Shown: positions 9,869-18,697 of the stretch, piece after piece | Numbering within the stretch: the stretch's first letter is position 1 | Layout: each line of letters opens with the position of its first letter | From: Polynucleobacter sp. AM-25C3 | GTDB lineage: Bacteria > Pseudomonadota > Gammaproteobacteria > Burkholderiales > Burkholderiaceae | Assembly: GCF_018882335.1 (NCBI RefSeq) | Contig: NZ_JACVOS010000008.1 | Location: 52,854-116,853 of the forward strand | Direction: 5' to 3' | DNA length: 64,000 bases | Made by a program: the position numbers and the translations under genes | The notes under the pieces: generated by a model | Seen by the model: only the letters and a program-made list of their open reading frames with translations | What the model was told of the DNA's origin: nothing | The model's database searches: none

Positions 9869-11023
9869 TTAAGCTCTAGATACCCAGCGCAAGCCTGCAA
9901 TTGCCAAAATGAAATACAGTAAGGGTGGCGTCAGGGCTGTAAGAAGCGCAGGCCATGCGCCAAGAAGTCCGACATTGGAGAAGAGTGAGTTGAACAGTTG
10001 AAAGCTCATCCCCAGCATGATTCCGCCGAATACCTTGATGCCGACGCTACCAGCTCGGACTTTGAGGTAGGCAAATGGAAGGGCTAATGCCAGCATCACA
10101 AAAATCGTGAACGGATAAATCACTTTTTTCCAGAATGCAATCGAATGGCGCTGTACATCTTGTTTGTTGTCTCTGAGATGGGAGATAAAGCGCCCTAAAC
10201 TAAAGATCGACATTTTTTCAGGGCTTACTAAAAGAACACTCAAAATCTGTGGCGTAACCTCAGAATCCAGGCTAATGATAGGGTGGGTAAAAGTTTGTGC
10301 TGAATAGACTGGGTTTAGCGGATCCGCCTGCTTAGCTTCTTTAAAGCGAGTTTCGGTGACATCATCCAGAATCCACGTGCCCGTTTGATCAAAGCGACCA
10401 GATACTGCACTACGAATGGAGAGTAATCGATAAGCATCATCAAACTCATACATCCGAATATTTTTGATTTCGTTATCTTGTTCAATTTTGCCAACGTTAA
10501 CGTAGCGCACTCCCGGCCTGATTGGCCCACTGCCATCCTCATCACGCAAGCGATCTTTTACCCAAACCCCAGTTTTAAATTGTGAGCTGTAGGACGAGCC
10601 CAAAGCCTTCATGCGAATTTGCTCTGACAGATTTTCGGTATACGGCCCCAGCCACTCACTCATCACTAGGGTTAGAACAACTAGAGGTAGAGAAATTTTG
10701 GCTAGCGTCTTCAAGCCTCTGCGCGTATCCAACCCGGCAATCCGCAAAATAGTGAACTCCGATTGACTTGCCAACATGGCAAAGACGTAAATACTTCCAA
10801 TGAGGGCTGCAATCGGAATAATCTCGGAAATACGACTTGGCGCCTTCAATAAAACATGTAGCAAGGCCAGTGGTAGGGTGTATTGACCCTTAACTGAGCC
10901 AAGCTCGCTGAGGATGTCAAAAAACAAAAATAGCGCAACTAGTGCACATAGGATGAAACCGAAGGCGGCATAAATCTGCCTAGCTAAGTAGCGTTCAAAG
11001 ATGTAGGGAAATAGATAATTCAT
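9869..11023 (-). CDS. lptG: LPS export permease LptG
   Basis: LptG pairs with LptF and the ATPase LptB in the inner-membrane complex that extracts LPS and feeds it to the LptC-LptA bridge. The 384-residue protein has six membrane helices in the YjgP/YjgQ pattern: three N-terminal (first near residues 15-35), a periplasmic beta-jellyroll from about 125 to 280, and three C-terminal. It overlaps the end of lptF by 4 bases. Both genes diverge from pepA, as in many proteobacteria. Confidence 0.93.
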   Translation of the reverse strand: MNYLFPYIFERYLARQIYAAFGFILCALVALFLFFDILSELGSVKGQYTLPLALLHVLLKAPSRISEIIPIAALIGSIYVFAMLASQSEFTILRIAGLDTRRGLKTLAKISLPLVVLTLVMSEWLGPYTENLSEQIRMKALGSSYSSQFKTGVWVKDRLRDEDGSGPIRPGVRYVNVGKIEQDNEIKNIRMYEFDDAYRLLSIRSAVSGRFDQTGTWILDDVTETRFKEAKQADPLNPVYSAQTFTHPIISLDSEVTPQILSVLLVSPEKMSIFSLGRFISHLRDNKQDVQRHSIAFWKKVIYPFTIFVMLALALPFAYLKVRAGSVGIKVFGGIMLGMSFQLFNSLFSNVGLLGAWPALLTALTPPLLYFILAIAGLRWVSRA

Positions 11024-12135
11024 CTATTAGCCAAAAATGAAGGTAGTTGACGGCGCCACCATTTTAACGAGGGGTTGATGCGATTGCGAATAAGGAAGTA
11101 GGCCATACCTAAAGCCAAGACATGTATTGGCCAAGCCGCCATAAAAACGTTTACTTTGCCCTGCGATACAAAGTTTTGGGTGAGGTTTAAGAGGTTGCTG
11201 TAGATGAGGTAAATCAGTACTGCATAAAACATCGCAGTGTAGTTGCCGAGCCGTGGGTTGACATAGGCAAGCGGAATGGCAATTAACACGAGACCCAAGG
11301 CCATTAATGGCAAGCCAATCCGCCATAAAAGTTCCGCTCGATTAGCGTTTATTAACCAAGGTTCGCTTGTATTTAGAAGCTCACCGACTGTCTTTTCTCG
11401 ATCTCTAGGTGGCGGGTCTAAAGCTTCTTTATTGTGAATGTTGGTGAGATATTCAGAAAACTCTAGAATCCTAAAATCAGGCTGAGTGGGGAGCCCCTCA
11501 TACCGTCGACCATTGTTCAGGACAATCGATTTTCCGCCGCCTTCTGCATTTTCAATAAACCCAGTGGCGGCAACGGCGACACTAAGACGTCCATTTTTAG
11601 TTTCAGCGGCGAAGATATTTTTAACTTCACTTTTATCAACATCTAACTCTTCAATAAAAAAGACACGTTCCGCTTTGGCGGACTCTCTAAATTGACCAGC
11701 GGCAACCATGGAGACATCACTGCGCTGTTGAAATCGTTGGCTAATTAGGGTGGATTCGCGATTCGCCCAAGGCCACACAAATAGGGCTAACAAAGCAATG
11801 ATGACAATGAGTGGTGCTGCAAAACGCAGGATCGGCCGAATCAGGCTGGCAATACTCAGGCCACTGGCAAACCAAACAATCATTTCAGAATCTTTGTACC
11901 AACGCACCAGCACAATTAGGACGGCCACAAAAAGGGAGACAGTCAGAAGAACCGCCATATAGCCTAGGGTAGCCAGTGCAATAAGCACGAGGGCATCCTC
12001 TGGGTTCACTGCGCCATTAGCCGCAAACCCGAGAATTCGGATAACTAAGGTGGTAATCATGATGGTTACCAAGACCAAAAAAACGCCCCCAGTCGTAAAA
12101 CTGAGTTCGCGGCGAAGGGCTTGGTGAAAAATCAT
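11020..12135 (-). CDS. lptF: LPS export permease LptF
   Basis: LptF is the partner of LptG. The 371-residue protein begins M-I-F-H-Q-A-L-R-R-E-L, the usual start of the family. It has three N-terminal membrane helices, a periplasmic domain from about 130 to 260 and three C-terminal helices. It is first in a two-gene operon and diverges from pepA, with 115 bases between the starts. Confidence 0.93.
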   Translation of the reverse strand: MIFHQALRRELSFTTGGVFLVLVTIMITTLVIRILGFAANGAVNPEDALVLIALATLGYMAVLLTVSLFVAVLIVLVRWYKDSEMIVWFASGLSIASLIRPILRFAAPLIVIIALLALFVWPWANRESTLISQRFQQRSDVSMVAAGQFRESAKAERVFFIEELDVDKSEVKNIFAAETKNGRLSVAVAATGFIENAEGGGKSIVLNNGRRYEGLPTQPDFRILEFSEYLTNIHNKEALDPPPRDREKTVGELLNTSEPWLINANRAELLWRIGLPLMALGLVLIAIPLAYVNPRLGNYTAMFYAVLIYLIYSNLLNLTQNFVSQGKVNVFMAAWPIHVLALGMAYFLIRNRINPSLKWWRRQLPSFLANR

Positions 12136-12250
12136 GTATGGATAAAAAAGTAACTGTTATTGGCTCACTCAAGATGTGAACCTTCATGACGGAGGATAAT
12201 GGATAAACATCCGTTTTTTCCCTTGAATTGACTTAAAAATACCGTAAGAC

Positions 12251-13855
12251 ATGATGACTATTCAATTTAGTACCAAGATTTTCTCGCAAGCTGATACAAG
12301 TAACCCTAAGCTGATCAAGGCGAGCCTAGCCACTTTATTGGTGCAGAGCTCGGATTGCCTGGTTCTGGCCTACTCAAAAGCGGATTTAGATGCTTTGGCG
12401 TCTACAAAATCTAAATCCGGCCTTTTATTAGAGTTGGACCGCCTATTGGGCGGCTCGGTTACCCATGCAAATCTTGTTGGTGATCTAGATGCCCAGCAGG
12501 CATCGATCTGCGTGATTCGCGCTGAAAAATCATGGGCCGCAGCTGGCATAAAAGTAAAACGTGTTCTCTTGGTATGTCTGGGTGATGTTGCACCGGCTAG
12601 TGCACGCAGCTTGGGTTCCTATTCAAAAATCGCCCGCGCAGCTCTAAAACAATTGAGTGGCGGGTCGATCAAAAATGCTCTGTGGTTTATCCCGAGTTTT
12701 GCTTTGGGTCATCGCGCCGACTTTATTGCTGAAGAAGTGCGTTTGACTATTCAATATGCTGGTGATCAAGCCTATCGTTTTGGCGTTCGTCAGCCAACAA
12801 TGAAGTTCAAGGCCAAAGATAAAGCAGATACTTTTGCTCATCTCATCTTTGCTGGTAATGATGCGTGCGCTAAAGAGTTGAAAGCGGCCGTCCCAGAGGG
12901 CGTTGCAATGGTTGAGGGTATGAACCTCGCTAAAGACTTGGGTAATTTGCCTCCGAATATTTGTACGCCAACCTACTTAGGTAAAGCCGCGCAAGGTTTG
13001 AGTAAGAAGACGGGTTTGAAGATTGAAGTCTTGGGTCGTAAACAAATTGAGGCTTTGGGTATGGGTTCTTTTTTATCGGTAGCTAAGGGCTCTGATACGC
13101 CGCCTCAATTTATTGTGATGCGTCACCAAGGTGGCAAAGCTGGTGAAGCGCCGATTGTGTTGGTGGGTAAAGGCATTACCTTTGATACCGGCGGCATCTC
13201 TTTAAAGCCTGGTGAGGCTATGGATGAGATGAAGTACGACATGTGTGGCGCTGCATCTGTGATTGGTACGATGTACGCCACTGCTTTGATGAAGTTGAAA
13301 AAGAATGTCATCGGCGTTATTCCAACTTGTGAAAATATGCCCTCAGGTCAAGCTACTCGTCCCGGGGATATTGTGAAAAGCATGTCGGGACAAACCATTG
13401 AAATTCTCAATACCGATGCTGAAGGTCGCTTGATTTTGTGTGATGCCTTAACTTATGTTGAGCGTTTCAAACCCAAGGCGGTCATTGATGTCGCTACCTT
13501 AACTGGCGCTTGCATTATTGCTTTGGGGCACGTACATAGCGGTGTGTTTTCTGATGATGAGGGCTTGGTTCATGATTTAACTAAAGCGGGTCACGCATCT
13601 CTAGATACGGTATGGCGTCTACCTTTAGATGCTGCATATCACGAGCAACTCAAATCTAATTTTGCAGATGTGGCTAATATTGGTGGGCGCCCGGCCGGTA
13701 GCGTTACTGCTGCCTGCTTCTTATCGCGTTTTACCGAGAAATACAAATGGGCTCACTTGGATATTGCCGGCACTGCCTGGAAGAGTGGTGCCGCGAAAGG
13801 CTCGACGGGTCGCCCAGTGCCATTGCTAGTGAATTTTTTGCTAGAGCAAAAGTAA
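12251..13855 (+). CDS. pepA: Leucyl (cytosol) aminopeptidase
   Basis: PepA is a hexameric two-metal peptidase of family M17 that removes N-terminal residues. In E. coli it also binds DNA in Xer recombination. The 534-residue protein has G-K-G-I-T-F-D-T-G-G-I-S-L-K, Y-D-M-C-G-A-A and the family signature N-T-D-A-E-G-R-L, which hold the metal-binding Asp, Glu and Lys residues. Two ATG codons are adjacent (12251, 12254). It is followed by holC 41 bases later. Confidence 0.97.
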   Translation: MMTIQFSTKIFSQADTSNPKLIKASLATLLVQSSDCLVLAYSKADLDALASTKSKSGLLLELDRLLGGSVTHANLVGDLDAQQASICVIRAEKSWAAAGIKVKRVLLVCLGDVAPASARSLGSYSKIARAALKQLSGGSIKNALWFIPSFALGHRADFIAEEVRLTIQYAGDQAYRFGVRQPTMKFKAKDKADTFAHLIFAGNDACAKELKAAVPEGVAMVEGMNLAKDLGNLPPNICTPTYLGKAAQGLSKKTGLKIEVLGRKQIEALGMGSFLSVAKGSDTPPQFIVMRHQGGKAGEAPIVLVGKGITFDTGGISLKPGEAMDEMKYDMCGAASVIGTMYATALMKLKKNVIGVIPTCENMPSGQATRPGDIVKSMSGQTIEILNTDAEGRLILCDALTYVERFKPKAVIDVATLTGACIIALGHVHSGVFSDDEGLVHDLTKAGHASLDTVWRLPLDAAYHEQLKSNFADVANIGGRPAGSVTAACFLSRFTEKYKWAHLDIAGTAWKSGAAKGSTGRPVPLLVNFLLEQK

Positions 13856-13896
13856 GAAAATAGATAGAAGCGAAGTTAAAAGGGAAGACAGGATTC

Positions 13897-14361
13897 ATGG
13901 CTCGTATTGATTTTCATAGCAATGTCAGCGATAAGCTGGAATATGCCTGTCGATTAACACGCAAGATCTGGAGTGCTACGCCCGTTGGCGAATCTGTCCG
14001 CAATATCGTGATGGTGGGCGAAAAAGCAGATCTCAAAAAATTGGATGAACTTTTGTGGGCATTTAGTGCAACCGATTTCTTGCCGCATTGCTTTATTGAT
14101 GATGAGGCTGCAATCGATACCCCAATTTTGCTGACAGAGGATTTCTTGTCACCCGCTTTACCTCAACTTCCCCATGCGGATGTCTTAATTCATCTGGGGA
14201 TGCGCATGCCTGCTGATGTTCCAGGGTTGCTCGCACGCTTTCCTCGTATTGTGGAGGTTATCACTATCAATGAGGCAGAACGCTTAGCAGGTCGCGAGCG
14301 ATATAAAGCGTATCGTGACCTGGGTCATGAGTTGCATAACTTTGATCAATCTAAAGCGTGA
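13897..14361 (+). CDS. holC: DNA polymerase III chi subunit
   Basis: The chi subunit bridges single-stranded DNA-binding protein to the clamp loader through the psi subunit. The 154-residue protein begins M-A-R-I-D-F-H-S-N-V, with Y-A-C-R-L-T-R-K-I in the first helix and F-L-P-H-C in the SSB-contact region, as in HolC. It follows pepA, the common pepA-holC pair. Confidence 0.88.
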   Translation: MARIDFHSNVSDKLEYACRLTRKIWSATPVGESVRNIVMVGEKADLKKLDELLWAFSATDFLPHCFIDDEAAIDTPILLTEDFLSPALPQLPHADVLIHLGMRMPADVPGLLARFPRIVEVITINEAERLAGRERYKAYRDLGHELHNFDQSKA

Positions 14362-14380
14362 TCATTACTAAGCTCCGAGT

Positions 14381-15169
14381 ATGTTGATTCATCCAGAATT
14401 TGATCCTGCCGCAATTCGTATTGGCTCATTTGCCATTCATTGGTATGGCTTGATGTACCTCTTGGCTTTTGCACAATTTTTATTATTGGGTCGTCTGCGT
14501 ATACGTGCTCCGCGATATCAGGCTTTGGGCTGGTCTTATAAGGATCTTGAGGATTTGCTATTTGCTGGCGTATTGGGAGTAGTGCTTGGTGGGCGCGTGG
14601 GTTACACCTTGTTCTATATGCCCGCTTACTACCTTGCCAATCCTCTAAACATCCTCAAGATATGGGAAGGTGGCATGTCTTTTCATGGGGGCCTTTTGGG
14701 GGTTTTGTTGGCCTTGCTCTGGTTTGCTTATCGTCGCAAGGTTTCATTCTTTGTCGTCAGTGATTTAGTTGCCCCACTAGTGCCGTTTGGTTTGGCATTT
14801 GGTCGCCTGGGTAACTTCATCAATGGTGAGTTGTGGGGTAGGCCGACTGATTTGCCTTGGGCTATGGTGTTCCCAATGGTGGACTCCATTCCCCGTCACC
14901 CTTCGCAGATCTATCAACTCTTTGGCGAGGGAATATGTCTGGGCATCATTCTCTGGATCTATTCCAGCAGCCCTCGTCGGGTGGGACAGGTATCAGGACT
15001 ATTTTTACTGGGCTACGGAATTTGCCGTTTCTTGGCAGAATTTGCCCGCGAGCCCGATGCCTTCCTTGGTCTCTTGGGCCTTGGCCTATCGATGGGGCAG
15101 TGGTTATCAGTGCCCATGATCATTTTCGGAATTTACCTCCTCACCTCTTTTAAATCTAAGCCAGCTTAA
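14381..15169 (+). CDS. lgt: Prolipoprotein diacylglyceryl transferase
   Basis: Lgt transfers diacylglycerol from phosphatidylglycerol to the lipobox cysteine of prolipoproteins in the inner membrane. The 262-residue protein starts M-L-I-H-P-E-F-D-P, has about seven membrane helices, and carries the Lgt signature [14 protein letters not shown] near residue 145 and an H-P-S-Q motif. It follows holC closely. Confidence 0.96.
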   Translation: MLIHPEFDPAAIRIGSFAIHWYGLMYLLAFAQFLLLGRLRIRAPRYQALGWSYKDLEDLLFAGVLGVVLGGRVGYTLFYMPAYYLANPLNILKIWEGGMSFHGGLLGVLLALLWFAYRRKVSFFVVSDLVAPLVPFGLAFGRLGNFINGELWGRPTDLPWAMVFPMVDSIPRHPSQIYQLFGEGICLGIILWIYSSSPRRVGQVSGLFLLGYGICRFLAEFAREPDAFLGLLGLGLSMGQWLSVPMIIFGIYLLTSFKSKPA

Positions 15170-15195
15170 GTTTTATAGAAAAGGAGTGAGCTCTT

Positions 15196-16110
15196 ATGTT
15201 GAATACAGATGTCACACTTCGTAAGCTGGAAATTCTTTGTGCATTTATCAGGACGGGGAGCCTCCCCAAAACCGGCGAGGAGTTAGGCCTTAGTTCGGTT
15301 AGCGTTCACAAAGCGCTACATTCTTTAGAGGGCGGGGTAGGGTGCCCTTTGTTTGTTAAAGAGGGTCGACAACTAAAGTCGCTTCCGGCAGCGATCTACT
15401 TGGCTGAGATGGGCGCAGACTTACTTAGAGATATGGAGCGCATCCTTAAAAAAACCAGATCTAAGGCTGGGATGGAGAGTGGTCAGATACGCCTAGGTTC
15501 AATGTATTCTTTGACGGCTAACATCATTCCTAGAATGATTATGGGGACCAAAATTCGTAGGCCTGATTTGGATATTGATTTGCACCTCGGCTCAAATGAG
15601 GAGTTGATGAAGAAATTATCTGAGGGGGTTATTGATGCGGTTGTGATTGCGACACCCTCAGGAAAATTGCCTGAAGGGGTTCAAGTTGTCCCCTTATTTG
15701 ATGATCAGCTTTTCTTTGCCTCATCCAAGAAAAATCAGCCCAATCAAGCTAGTATTGATTTATCTGAATACCAGTCTGAAAAGTTCCTTACTTTGCAAGA
15801 TGGCTTTGCTACCACTTCTGGTTTTTACGATGCCTTTAAGTTAGCGGGTATTAAGCCAAACGTAGTCATGAAGGTTGGCGATATCTTTTCATTGATGAAT
15901 ATGGTTTCTGGGGATTTGGGTAAGGCGTTATTGCCGGGAAGGGTAAGAGCGCTAATGGGTGATGCAATTGCGTTTACGCCTTTAATGCCTAAATATAAAG
16001 TGATTCAGCATATTGCCTTAATTTATCTCCAGGCTAATGAATCTAATCCCAATATTTTGGCGTTAGCAGCTGAAGCCCGTATGTTGCAGCGCAAAATGAT
16101 TGTTAAGTAG
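15196..16110 (+). CDS. LysR-type regulator of malonate use (MdcR-like)
   Basis: This 304-residue LysR protein resembles MdcR of malonate decarboxylase clusters. The N-terminal block has R-K-L-E-I-L-C-A-F and G-L-S-S-V-S-V-H-K-A-L-H-S-L-E in the helix-turn-helix region. It is encoded just before malonyl-CoA decarboxylase in the same direction, which supports regulation of the downstream genes by malonate or malonyl-CoA. A good ribosome site (AAGGAG, 15181-15186) precedes the ATG. The effector assignment is inferred from context. Confidence 0.75.
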   Translation: MLNTDVTLRKLEILCAFIRTGSLPKTGEELGLSSVSVHKALHSLEGGVGCPLFVKEGRQLKSLPAAIYLAEMGADLLRDMERILKKTRSKAGMESGQIRLGSMYSLTANIIPRMIMGTKIRRPDLDIDLHLGSNEELMKKLSEGVIDAVVIATPSGKLPEGVQVVPLFDDQLFFASSKKNQPNQASIDLSEYQSEKFLTLQDGFATTSGFYDAFKLAGIKPNVVMKVGDIFSLMNMVSGDLGKALLPGRVRALMGDAIAFTPLMPKYKVIQHIALIYLQANESNPNILALAAEARMLQRKMIVK

Positions 16111-16237
16111 TTAGACTGCTTATAAACAATTAACCTAAAGCTAATGAATTTCTCTTTTGATTAATTGATTTTGCGGGTTTGAGGCTTTACATTGAACCGA
16201 GTATCTTAATTTCATAGTATTTATTTGAAAGAAATCC

Positions 16238-17542
16238 ATGCTGGAGAAGTTAACCAAAGCTCGAAATTTGTCCAAGGCAAATAATGCGATCAAGCGCTTG
16301 ATATCCGAGCGGGGCGAATCGAATGCGCTTAGCATGGCTGATGATGCGGTCAATAACTATCGCAAATTGGCCAAAGATCAGTATGTATCTTTTTTCACAT
16401 TTCTTTTTGAAAAACTGAACCCGCAAGCCGATGCTGTTTTGAAGGCAGCGCAAAATTTTGTTGCCGACTCTAGTGCGCGTAATTACATCCAACTTCAAAA
16501 AGTATCCGAATCTCCTCGCCAAGAATTTTTCCGTCGGTTAAATCGCGCAAGTCAAGGCACTGCTGCTGTAGTAGAAATGCGCCGTGACTTACTGCAATTA
16601 TTGGATAAAAAACCAGAGTTAGCTGCAGTCGATTTTGATTTGCGCCACCTACTATCCTCTTGGTTTAATCCAGGCTTTCTAAAAATGCATCGGGTTGACT
16701 GGAAGTCTCCGGCTGAGGTGCTTGAGAAGCTGATTAAGCACGAGGCAGTACATGCTATTGATGGGTGGGATGACTTGCGTCGCCGTCTCCAGCCCGATCG
16801 TCGCTGTTTTGCTTTTTTTCATCCACAACTTCCGAGTGAGCCATTGATCTTCGTTGAGGTTGCACTTTTGCCTGAGATCCCAACGGTTATCACCCCATTG
16901 GTGGACAAGAAAGCAGATGTAGTGGATCAAGCCTCTCAATACAAAGTGGCTGTCTTTTATTCGATTAGTAACTGCGAGCCTGGGCTACGTGGCGTATCCA
17001 TGGGCAACTTTTTAATTAAGCGGGTAGCAGAGCAGTTACATGCTGAATTTCCGGGTGTAAAAACCTTTGTAACTTTGTCGCCGATTCCAGGGTTTATGGA
17101 TTGGGTTGCTGCCGGTGCGAATTTAGGCGACGGAGTGCCTGCCGAAAGATTAAAGCCCGCTTTAAAGATAGCGCGAGATGCGGCCTTAACGGCGCTAAAG
17201 CTTGAGAGTCAATCTTGGAGTGAGCGATTGGCAGGTGGTTGGCATCCCGATATAGCCCCCGAAAAAGAAAAAGAGGCTTTATTGACCTTGGCCAGTATTT
17301 ATTTGGGACTCGCTTCTACTGGGCGCGATGGTAATCCAGTGGCTAAGTTTCATTTAGGTAATGGCGCCAAGTTGCACTTGATCAACTGGGCGGGAGATTT
17401 ATCGCGTAAAGGCTTGCGCCAATCTGCCGGCCTGATGGTGAACTATCTTTATGACTTGGGAAGTGTGGAAGATAACCATGAGCGCTTTGCTAATGGCGAA
17501 ATTGTCTATTCCAGGGCTGTGGGTCGCTTAATGGCGCCCTAG
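16238..17542 (+). CDS. Malonyl-CoA decarboxylase
   Basis: The enzyme converts malonyl-CoA to acetyl-CoA and CO2. The 434-residue protein has the all-helical N-terminal half of the MCD family and a GNAT-like C-terminal catalytic half. Visible blocks are F-Y-S-I-S-N-C-E-P-G-L-R-G-V-S (about 242-256), T-L-S-P-I-P-G-F (about 282-289) and K-F-H-L-G-N-G-A-K-L with Q-S-A-G-L-M-V-N-Y-L-Y near the end. With the malonyl-CoA synthetase downstream it completes a malonate to acetyl-CoA route, like MatA/MatB in rhizobia. Confidence 0.93.
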   Translation: MLEKLTKARNLSKANNAIKRLISERGESNALSMADDAVNNYRKLAKDQYVSFFTFLFEKLNPQADAVLKAAQNFVADSSARNYIQLQKVSESPRQEFFRRLNRASQGTAAVVEMRRDLLQLLDKKPELAAVDFDLRHLLSSWFNPGFLKMHRVDWKSPAEVLEKLIKHEAVHAIDGWDDLRRRLQPDRRCFAFFHPQLPSEPLIFVEVALLPEIPTVITPLVDKKADVVDQASQYKVAVFYSISNCEPGLRGVSMGNFLIKRVAEQLHAEFPGVKTFVTLSPIPGFMDWVAAGANLGDGVPAERLKPALKIARDAALTALKLESQSWSERLAGGWHPDIAPEKEKEALLTLASIYLGLASTGRDGNPVAKFHLGNGAKLHLINWAGDLSRKGLRQSAGLMVNYLYDLGSVEDNHERFANGEIVYSRAVGRLMAP

Positions 17543-17559
17543 TATTAACGCTGAGGCTA

Positions 17560-17581
17560 ACTTCTGCCCAAAAGCGGAAGT
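17560..17581 (+). repeat. Small hairpin between the decarboxylase and the Bug gene
   Basis: ACTTCTGC and GCGGAAGT pair over 8 bases (one G-U) around the loop CCAAAA. No T run follows, so it is unlikely to be a full terminator. It could stabilise an mRNA end or attenuate partly. Confidence 0.3.
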
Positions 17582-17659
17582 CCCCTTAGAATGAAGGTTA
17601 GAAAACTGGCTGTAAAAATGAAACCAGCGCAATAGCTGGTAAAAATAAAGGAGACAAAC

Positions 17660-18658
17660 ATGTTTACTAAAACAAACAGAAATTCCGCATTCTCATTAAG
17701 CACTTTAAAGAAAGCGCTGTTTTTAATTTGCGCAGCGCCGCTTGCGGTACTGGCTCAAGAGTGGCCAAACAAACCTATTACCTTTGTCGTTCCCTTTCCT
17801 GCTGGTGGTGGGACTGATGCTTTTGCCCGCCCATTAGCAAACCAGCTGACTAAGCAATTGGGCAAGCAAATCATTATTGATAACCGCGGTGGTGCTGGCG
17901 GCACAGTTGGCGCATCGATTGCAGCCAAAGCAGCTCCAGACGGGTACAGCTTTTTTGTAGGTGCCGCTCATCATGCAATCGCTCCTTCCATGTATCCAAA
18001 TTTGGATTACGACATTGAGAAGAGTTTCATTCCTGTGGCGATGATTGCAAGCCCACCCCAAGTTATTGTGGTGAACCCAAAAAATGTTCAAGTCAAAAAC
18101 TTAAAAGAATTTATTGAGCTCTTGAAAAAGAACCCAGGTAAGTTCAACTACGCAAGTGCTGGTAATGGATCTTCCCATCACCTAGCTGGTGAGCAATTCA
18201 AAATGTTGACCAAGACTTTCATTACCCATATCCCTTATCGCGGCGCAGGCCCTGCAATGCAAGACCTGATCGCAGGCCAAGTGGATGTGGAGTTTGATGG
18301 TTTGGGTTCATCAGCAGCACAAATCAAAAATGGTTCCATCGTAGCTTTGGCTGTAGCTTCGCAGAAGCGTTCTACTGCATTCCCAAATGTTCCAACTGCT
18401 GCTGAAGCTGGTTTGGTGGGATATGAAGTTTCTACCTGGTACGGCTTGTTTGCTCCTAAAGGAACTCCTCAGCCCATCGTCGACAAGATGATTGTTGAGG
18501 TGCAAAAAGCGCTTAATTCTCCTGAGTTGAAAACGATTTGGACGAATAACGGTTCAGATACGCCAACTCTTACCGGGGATGCCTTTGGCAAGTTTGTCTC
18601 TGCAGATATCAAGCGTTGGGCTGCAGTAGCTAAAGCCTCTGGCGCTAAGCTCGATTAA
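17660..18658 (+). CDS. Bug/TctC-family periplasmic solute-binding protein
   Basis: This is a tripartite tricarboxylate transporter-type binding protein of the Bug family, abundant in Burkholderiales. A Sec signal peptide covers residues 1-33 and is cut near V-L-A-Q-E-W-P. The mature protein starts with the family pattern W-P-N-K-P-I-T-F-V-V-P-F-P-A-G-G-G-T-D, and has G-N-G-S-S-H-H-L-A-G-E and H-I-P-Y-R-G-A-G-P in the ligand-binding region. Lying between two malonate genes it probably binds malonate or a similar dicarboxylate. No TctA/TctB membrane genes are nearby. A strong AAAGGAG site precedes the ATG. Confidence 0.88.
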   Translation: MFTKTNRNSAFSLSTLKKALFLICAAPLAVLAQEWPNKPITFVVPFPAGGGTDAFARPLANQLTKQLGKQIIIDNRGGAGGTVGASIAAKAAPDGYSFFVGAAHHAIAPSMYPNLDYDIEKSFIPVAMIASPPQVIVVNPKNVQVKNLKEFIELLKKNPGKFNYASAGNGSSHHLAGEQFKMLTKTFITHIPYRGAGPAMQDLIAGQVDVEFDGLGSSAAQIKNGSIVALAVASQKRSTAFPNVPTAAEAGLVGYEVSTWYGLFAPKGTPQPIVDKMIVEVQKALNSPELKTIWTNNGSDTPTLTGDAFGKFVSADIKRWAAVAKASGAKLD

Positions 18659-18697
18659 CAATTTGATTTAATTTACTGGTTTGGATTTGAGGCTCGA